Assembly (NCBI GenBank): GCA_011525625.1
Contig: WYAX01000014.1
Location: 124,001 to 188,000, forward strand
Source: Nitrospira defluvii
GTDB taxonomy: Bacteria > Nitrospirota > Nitrospiria > Nitrospirales > Nitrospiraceae
Length of the DNA stretch: 64,000 bases
Direction of reading: 5' to 3'
Part shown: in pieces, positions 62,392 through 64,000 of the stretch
Layout of the letters: every line of letters begins with the position of its first letter
How positions within the stretch are numbered: position 1 is the stretch's first letter
Notes under the pieces: model-generated
What the model was told of the DNA's origin: nothing
The model's input: the letters and a program-made list of their open reading frames with translations, nothing else
Database searches by the model: none
Position numbers and translations under genes: made by a program

Positions 62392-64000
62392 ATGCACAAG
62401 TACCAAGCCGGTCTGTTGAGTGCCCTGCTAGCAAGCATCATTGCGATAGACCTATCATTCGCGGAAAGCGCCAACCTCATACTTTTTGTGTCTCCTCTCG
62501 TCGGTGCGGACAGTAATGCTGGCACTGAGGAAAAGCCCTTTGCGAGTCTTGAACGAGCGCGGAATGTTCTTCGCGAAATAAAAAGGAACAACAGAGGCAA
62601 ATTGCCCGTCGGCGCCACTGTTATGTTGCGAGAGGGCACCTACCACATGACGCAAACCTTTGTCCTAACCCAGGAGGACTCGGGCACGCACGATGCCCCA
62701 ATCGTCTATCAGGCGTATGGTGGAGAAGAGGTCAGACTCTCGGGTGGCTCAGCCGTTCCCTTTGAGCGCTTTCAACCTGTGTCAAGCACAGATGAACTCA
62801 GCCAAATTGATGGCGAGGCTCGAGACCATGTCCTACGCACGAACCTGAAAGACCTGGAATTTGCACGCTCAATCGAGTCACGTTGGGACAGAAGCCTACC
62901 AGGCAAACCGGAAGGAGTGGCGCCCGAAGAATTTGTTTTTGATGATGAGGCGATGCAACTTGCTCGTTGGCCCAACAACGGGTGGGCAAGAATCTCGCAG
63001 GTGGTTACTCCGGGTTCGGTAGCACGAGGTGGATCTTCAATAGAGCAACCTGCGAGCTTGCGAGTGGACACAGAACGCCTCTCGGGATGGACTAATGCAG
63101 ATGTTTGGCTAAGAGGATTTTGGAAATGGGATTATTTCGATGAATCGCTTGCGATCAAGTCCATTTATCCCGCGGATCGACTATTGACTCTTGACGGATC
63201 CACTCTCTACGGAATCAAAGCTGGCGCTCGATTCTTTGCATTCAATATTCTGAGAGAACTCGATCAGGAGGGAGAGTACTTCATAGATCGCGAGAGAGCT
63301 GTTCTGTTCTTCTGGCCGCCACAGCGCCCCTCGAAATGGCGAGGGAGACTCACTCTGCTGCCGGTGCCGGTGCTCTCCTTAAGCGGAGCATCCTACATCA
63401 CATTTCGCGGCGTGGTCATTGAGGAAGGAAGAGCCGATGCTGTTCACGTCCAAGGAGGGCAAGGGAACCACATCGTCGATTGCACTATTCGGAATTTCGG
63501 AAAAGATGGCGTCGTTATTACCGGGGGCCAAGAGCATGAGGTTTCAAATTCCAGCATCTACAATATCGGGCTGCGTGCCGTCGCCATCTCAGGAGGAGAC
63601 CGCAAAAAACTGACGCCATCCCGACATCGGTTGGCCGACAATCACATCCATCATTATGGTCGCCGAGGGACAACCTATCCCGGCGTCGATATGGACGGGG
63701 TAGGAATCCATGTCGTACACAATTCGATTCATGATGCTCCTCATACGGGGATACAGTTCATGGGAAACGACCATGTGATCGAACTGAATGAGATTCACCA
63801 CGTTTGCTCGGAGACTTCAGATGCCGGCGCGATCTATACCGGCCGTGATTGGACGGTCCGCGGAAACCTCATTCGCCACAATTTTATCCACGACGTTGTG
63901 GGAATGGATAGCAAGGGCGATGTCAGCGCTGTCTATCTTGATGATCTGGCGAGCGGCACATCAACGACAGGTAACGTATTGGCACGTGTGCGTCAAGGAG
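62392..64000 (+). CDS. Secreted right-handed beta-helix protein (3' end outside window)
   Basis: The frame from ATG 62392 stays open to the end of the window, 536 residues. A signal peptide (MHKYQAGLLSALLASIIA, likely cut after SFA) leads into GTEEKPFASLERARNVL, the typical entry to parallel beta-helix proteins, and later repeats such as NHIHHYGRRG, NSIHDAPHTG and NEIHHVCSETSDAGAIY. This is the architecture of polysaccharide lyases, epimerases and NosD/pectate lyase-like proteins. Catalytic residues cannot be identified on this fragment. By context it processes or trims the surface glycan. Confidence 0.8.
   Translation, partial: MHKYQAGLLSALLASIIAIDLSFAESANLILFVSPLVGADSNAGTEEKPFASLERARNVLREIKRNNRGKLPVGATVMLREGTYHMTQTFVLTQEDSGTHDAPIVYQAYGGEEVRLSGGSAVPFERFQPVSSTDELSQIDGEARDHVLRTNLKDLEFARSIESRWDRSLPGKPEGVAPEEFVFDDEAMQLARWPNNGWARISQVVTPGSVARGGSSIEQPASLRVDTERLSGWTNADVWLRGFWKWDYFDESLAIKSIYPADRLLTLDGSTLYGIKAGARFFAFNILRELDQEGEYFIDRERAVLFFWPPQRPSKWRGRLTLLPVPVLSLSGASYITFRGVVIEEGRADAVHVQGGQGNHIVDCTIRNFGKDGVVITGGQEHEVSNSSIYNIGLRAVAISGGDRKKLTPSRHRLADNHIHHYGRRGTTYPGVDMDGVGIHVVHNSIHDAPHTGIQFMGNDHVIELNEIHHVCSETSDAGAIYTGRDWTVRGNLIRHNFIHDVVGMDSKGDVSAVYLDDLASGTSTTGNVLARVRQG

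Noticed and set aside
62772-63071. Minus-strand frame within the beta-helix gene
   Set aside because: The opposite strand encodes one continuous, repeat-bearing secreted protein to the end of the window.
1-64000. tRNA, rRNA and CRISPR arrays
   Set aside because: No cloverleaf with a CCA-end pattern, no rRNA-like stretch and no regularly spaced direct repeats were found by eye.

Overview
This window reads as a motility and cell-surface region from a moderately GC-rich Gram-negative bacterium, most likely a member of Nitrospirota (Nitrospira-like). That placement is an inference from gene content and style: flagellin beside a glycosylation island, two full chemotaxis systems with CheZ, CheV and CheD, PilZ proteins, and Wec/Wzx-type surface polysaccharide genes. 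No rRNA or other marker gene is present to confirm it.

Region 1 (1-17.5 kb) opens with the 3' part of a YcgR-like PilZ protein. A tightly packed co-directional island follows. It encodes nucleotide-sugar synthesis (a DegT-fold enzyme with His in place of the PLP lysine, an SDR, a heptose-kinase-like GHMP kinase, a sugar nucleotidyltransferase, a split transketolase and a B12/radical SAM enzyme) and four large glycosyltransferases, one of them a 1,442-residue multidomain protein. The island ends just before flagellin, so its likely job is flagellin glycosylation.

Region 2 (17.5-23.8 kb) is the late flagellar cluster: a small unknown protein, fliC behind a sigma-28-type promoter, flaG, fliD, fliS, a FliT-like protein, a PilZ protein, and on the minus strand a MinD/FlhG-like ATPase. 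A small helix-turn-helix protein sits at the head of the next operon.

Region 3 (23.9-34.3 kb) is chemotaxis system 1 plus the motor: cheR, cheY, cheZ, cheA, a CheV-type protein, cheB, a transducer with a haem c motif, cheW, a small minus-strand gene, motA and motB.

Region 4 (34.4-47.9 kb) is chemotaxis system 2, interleaved with an RsbU/RsbW-type partner-switching set: STAS, a transducer-like protein with a CheZ-like motif, cheY, cheA, cheW, a globin-PAS-transducer fusion, a DUF420 membrane protein, cheR, cheD, cheB, two STAS proteins, a receiver-PP2C phosphatase, an Hpt protein and a receiver-ATPase protein. Sigma-28-like promoters sharing an ACCGATA core precede fliC, the HTH/cheR operon, the STAS/cheA2 operon and the DUF420/cheR2 operon, tying all four to the flagellar regulon.

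Region 5 (48-53.4 kb) starts with a small lipoprotein and wecB. Downstream is an accessory patch in which the last ~100 bp of wecB occur three times. The copies separate a decayed ATPase fragment, a MITE-like repeat and a BrnT/BrnA toxin-antitoxin pair from a frameshifted second copy of the ATPase, and that from a VapBC pair.

Region 6 (53.4-64 kb) is a surface polysaccharide locus: a heparinase-like protein on the minus strand, gmd, three methyltransferase-like genes, a Wzx-type flippase, a family 4 glycosyltransferase and a secreted beta-helix protein cut by the window end. From about 56.7 kb the sequence is visibly more AT-rich, suggesting separate acquisition.
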